Origin: Arcanobacterium_A bovis
GTDB lineage: Bacteria; Actinomycetota; Actinomycetes; Actinomycetales; Actinomycetaceae
Length of the DNA: 64,000 bases
Strand: one strand, 5' to 3'
Assembly: GCF_042655305.1 (NCBI RefSeq)
Contig: NZ_JBHSLR010000005.1
The notes beneath the pieces were generated by a model. The model was not told the origin of the DNA. It searched no databases and saw only the letters and a list, made by a program, of their open reading frames with translations. Position numbers and translations under genes: made by a program. This document shows, piece after piece, positions 62,345-64,000 of this stretch. Positions within the stretch are counted from its first letter, which is position 1. Every line of letters begins with the position of its first letter.

Positions 62345-64000
62345 GTGCCAGGAGAAAACCTTACTCGGGTTGAGGCAGCCGAGCGCGCCGAACTTATCCA
62401 GACTCACTCATACCTAGTGGAACTCAATCTCACGGGAAGTGATACTTTTACCTCCCGATCCACGATCAATTTTGGTGCCAAAGCGGGGTGTTCATCCTTC
62501 GTTGATCTCATTGCCGAATCAATTGAACACATTTCTTTGAATGGCGTTGAACTGCCAGTTTCTAGCTATGCCGATTCCCGCATTCCGCTTGCGAATCTTG
62601 CAGAGACTAACGAGCTTATTGTTGAGGCTACCTGCAAGTATTCTCATACTGGCGAGGGCCTTCACCGCGCGATCGACCCCGCTGACGATCAAGCTTATCT
62701 ATACTCCCAGTTCGAAGTACCAGATTCGCGCCGCATGTTTGCGGTATTCGAACAGCCGGATCTGAAAGCAAACTTCACTTTTGTGGTCACTGCACCTGAA
62801 CACTGGAACGTCTTTTCTGTCTCGCCCACCCCAGAACCAACGTCGCATGGCGATGGCACTGCAACGTGGGAATTCACACCTACTGAAACGATTTCATCCT
62901 ACCTGACCTGCATCGTTGCTGGTCCATATAAGGGCGTGGAAGGCGAATACACCTCAGTTGATGGACGCACAATTCCTATGGGTGTTTATGTGCGCGAATC
63001 TTTGTACGAATACCTTGATGGCGAAGAAATCATCGAGATTACCAAAGCGGGAATGCCTTTCTTCGAAGAGGCATTCGCTCAGCCATATCCGTTCCGCAAA
63101 TACGATCAGATCTTCGTGCCCGAATATAACGCAGGCGCGATGGAGCATCCAGGCTGCGTGACGATCCTCGATGATTACGTATTCCGCTCCCGCCCATCTG
63201 AAGCTATCGTGGAACGACGTGCCGTCACCGTATTACACGAGCTAGCGCATATGTGGTTTGGCGATCTCGTCACCATGAAATGGTGGGATGACTTGTGGCT
63301 TAATGAGTCTTTCGCTGAATACATGAGCCATGTGGCGACGGCGCAAACCACCCGCTGGACGGACGCTTGGGTTACGTTCAATTCTTCCGAAAAGTCTTGG
63401 GCGCAGGCCCAAGATCAGCTTCCGTCAACTCACCCGATCGCTGCTGATATCCGCGATCTTGAAGATGTGATGGTCAACTTTGACGGAATCACTTACGGCA
63501 AGGGCGCATCCGTATTCCAGCAGCTCGTAGCATACGTTGGCTGGGATGGTTTTATCACTGGCGTTCAGAAATATCTCGCCAAGAAAGCGTGGGGAAATGC
63601 CACGCTCAACGATTTGCTGGTTGAACTTGAGGCCGCATCTGGCCGCGACCTGCACGAATGGTCCCGACTCTGGCTCGAAGAATCAGGTATCAATATTCTC
63701 AAACCAGAAATTGTGGACGACGGCGGTAAGCTCGTTTCGTTCTCAATCCGACAAGAATCCGATGGTAGGTCCTCGTTGCGTCCCCACCGAATTTGCGTGG
63801 GAGGATACAACATTGTTGACGGACGTTACCAGAAGGTTGCGCACGCTGAACTGGACATCGCTGGTGAACTCACTGAGGTTAAGGAATTTGCAGGCATTGA
63901 GCGCCCTGAACTAATCCTTATCAACGACGGCGATTTCGCGTATGCCAAGGTCCGGCTTGATGAAGTATCGCTACGAAATGCTGTGCAGAACATCAATTTG
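62345..64000 (+). CDS. pepN: Aminopeptidase N (partial, cut by the window end)
   Basis: An M1 family zinc aminopeptidase; 552 codons are visible and the frame is still open at 64000, so the C-terminal part (family length about 850) lies outside. The exopeptidase motif GAMEH is at residues 264-268, and the zinc site is H298-E299 in HELAHMWFGDLVTMKWWDDLW with the third ligand E321 in NESFAEY. The start is a GTG at 62345, with GAGAGG upstream at a spacing of about six. It is divergent from the Rv2466c-like gene. The SCP2 and other groups are unrelated to it. Confidence 0.94.
   Translation, partial: MPGENLTRVEAAERAELIQTHSYLVELNLTGSDTFTSRSTINFGAKAGCSSFVDLIAESIEHISLNGVELPVSSYADSRIPLANLAETNELIVEATCKYSHTGEGLHRAIDPADDQAYLYSQFEVPDSRRMFAVFEQPDLKANFTFVVTAPEHWNVFSVSPTPEPTSHGDGTATWEFTPTETISSYLTCIVAGPYKGVEGEYTSVDGRTIPMGVYVRESLYEYLDGEEIIEITKAGMPFFEEAFAQPYPFRKYDQIFVPEYNAGAMEHPGCVTILDDYVFRSRPSEAIVERRAVTVLHELAHMWFGDLVTMKWWDDLWLNESFAEYMSHVATAQTTRWTDAWVTFNSSEKSWAQAQDQLPSTHPIAADIRDLEDVMVNFDGITYGKGASVFQQLVAYVGWDGFITGVQKYLAKKAWGNATLNDLLVELEAASGRDLHEWSRLWLEESGINILKPEIVDDGGKLVSFSIRQESDGRSSLRPHRICVGGYNIVDGRYQKVAHAELDIAGELTEVKEFAGIERPELILINDGDFAYAKVRLDEVSLRNAVQNINL

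Overview
The window is a chromosomal stretch from a moderate-GC actinobacterium. Gene order (smc, ftsY, ffh, rpsP, khpA, rimM, trmD, rplS; tig, clpP1, clpP2, clpX), paired ClpP genes, an actinobacterial T-box before ileS, a protein of the mycothiol-linked Rv2466c family and moderate base composition together suggest the Actinomycetaceae, perhaps near Arcanobacterium or Trueperella. That placement is inference. I see no insertion sequence, prophage or CRISPR array; most of the window is housekeeping.

Layout. 1-15 kb: a long minus-strand run for protein targeting, translation and chromosome structure (folC, ndk, smc, a small membrane protein, ftsY, ffh, an amidohydrolase, then rpsP-khpA-rimM-trmD-rplS), with a CDF metal exporter inserted on the plus strand. 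15-21.6 kb: ileS with its T-box leader, an SDR, proC and ald. 22-26 kb: a three-gene multiple-sugar ABC transporter (gguA-gguB-chvE type) with two operator-like palindromes in front and three tandem hairpins before the binding protein. 26-32 kb: a tightly coupled six-gene minus-strand operon of unknown function (SCP2-like, class III aminotransferase, split transketolase, second SCP2-like, VOC protein). 32-40 kb: a DUF1801 protein, kup, an orphan CofE-like protein, valS and an acyl-CoA ligase. 40-45 kb: chorismate mutase, clpX, clpP2, clpP1, tig. 45.3-46 kb: tRNA-Pro, tRNA-Gly and a duplicated tRNA-Gly 3' end with a tRNA-like remnant. 46-50 kb: a metal ABC transporter behind a DtxR-type box. 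50-55.5 kb: putA and putP. 55.6-64 kb: rpmF, a YigZ protein, cysK-cysE behind a cysteine-rich leader peptide, rpiB, an M13 peptidase, an Rv2466c-like protein and the 5' part of pepN, cut by the window end.

How the genes work together. Ffh and FtsY form the signal recognition pathway. The rpsP-rplS operon couples ribosomal proteins with 30S maturation and tRNA modification. Tig-ClpP1P2-ClpX is a folding and proteolysis unit. ProC, PutA, PutP and Ald cover proline and alanine interconversion. CysE and CysK make cysteine, and the leader peptide CFFCLCTC just upstream is a likely cysteine sensor.

The observations I rate highest are the cysteine-codon leader before cysK, the six-gene transketolase/aminotransferase/SCP2 operon, the ileS leader with a visible anti-Shine-Dalgarno, the tRNA-Gly scar, an EF-hand-like loop in the small protein between smc and ftsY, and the TrmD-GNAT fusion. 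Identifications rest on reading the sequence only; no database search was run.
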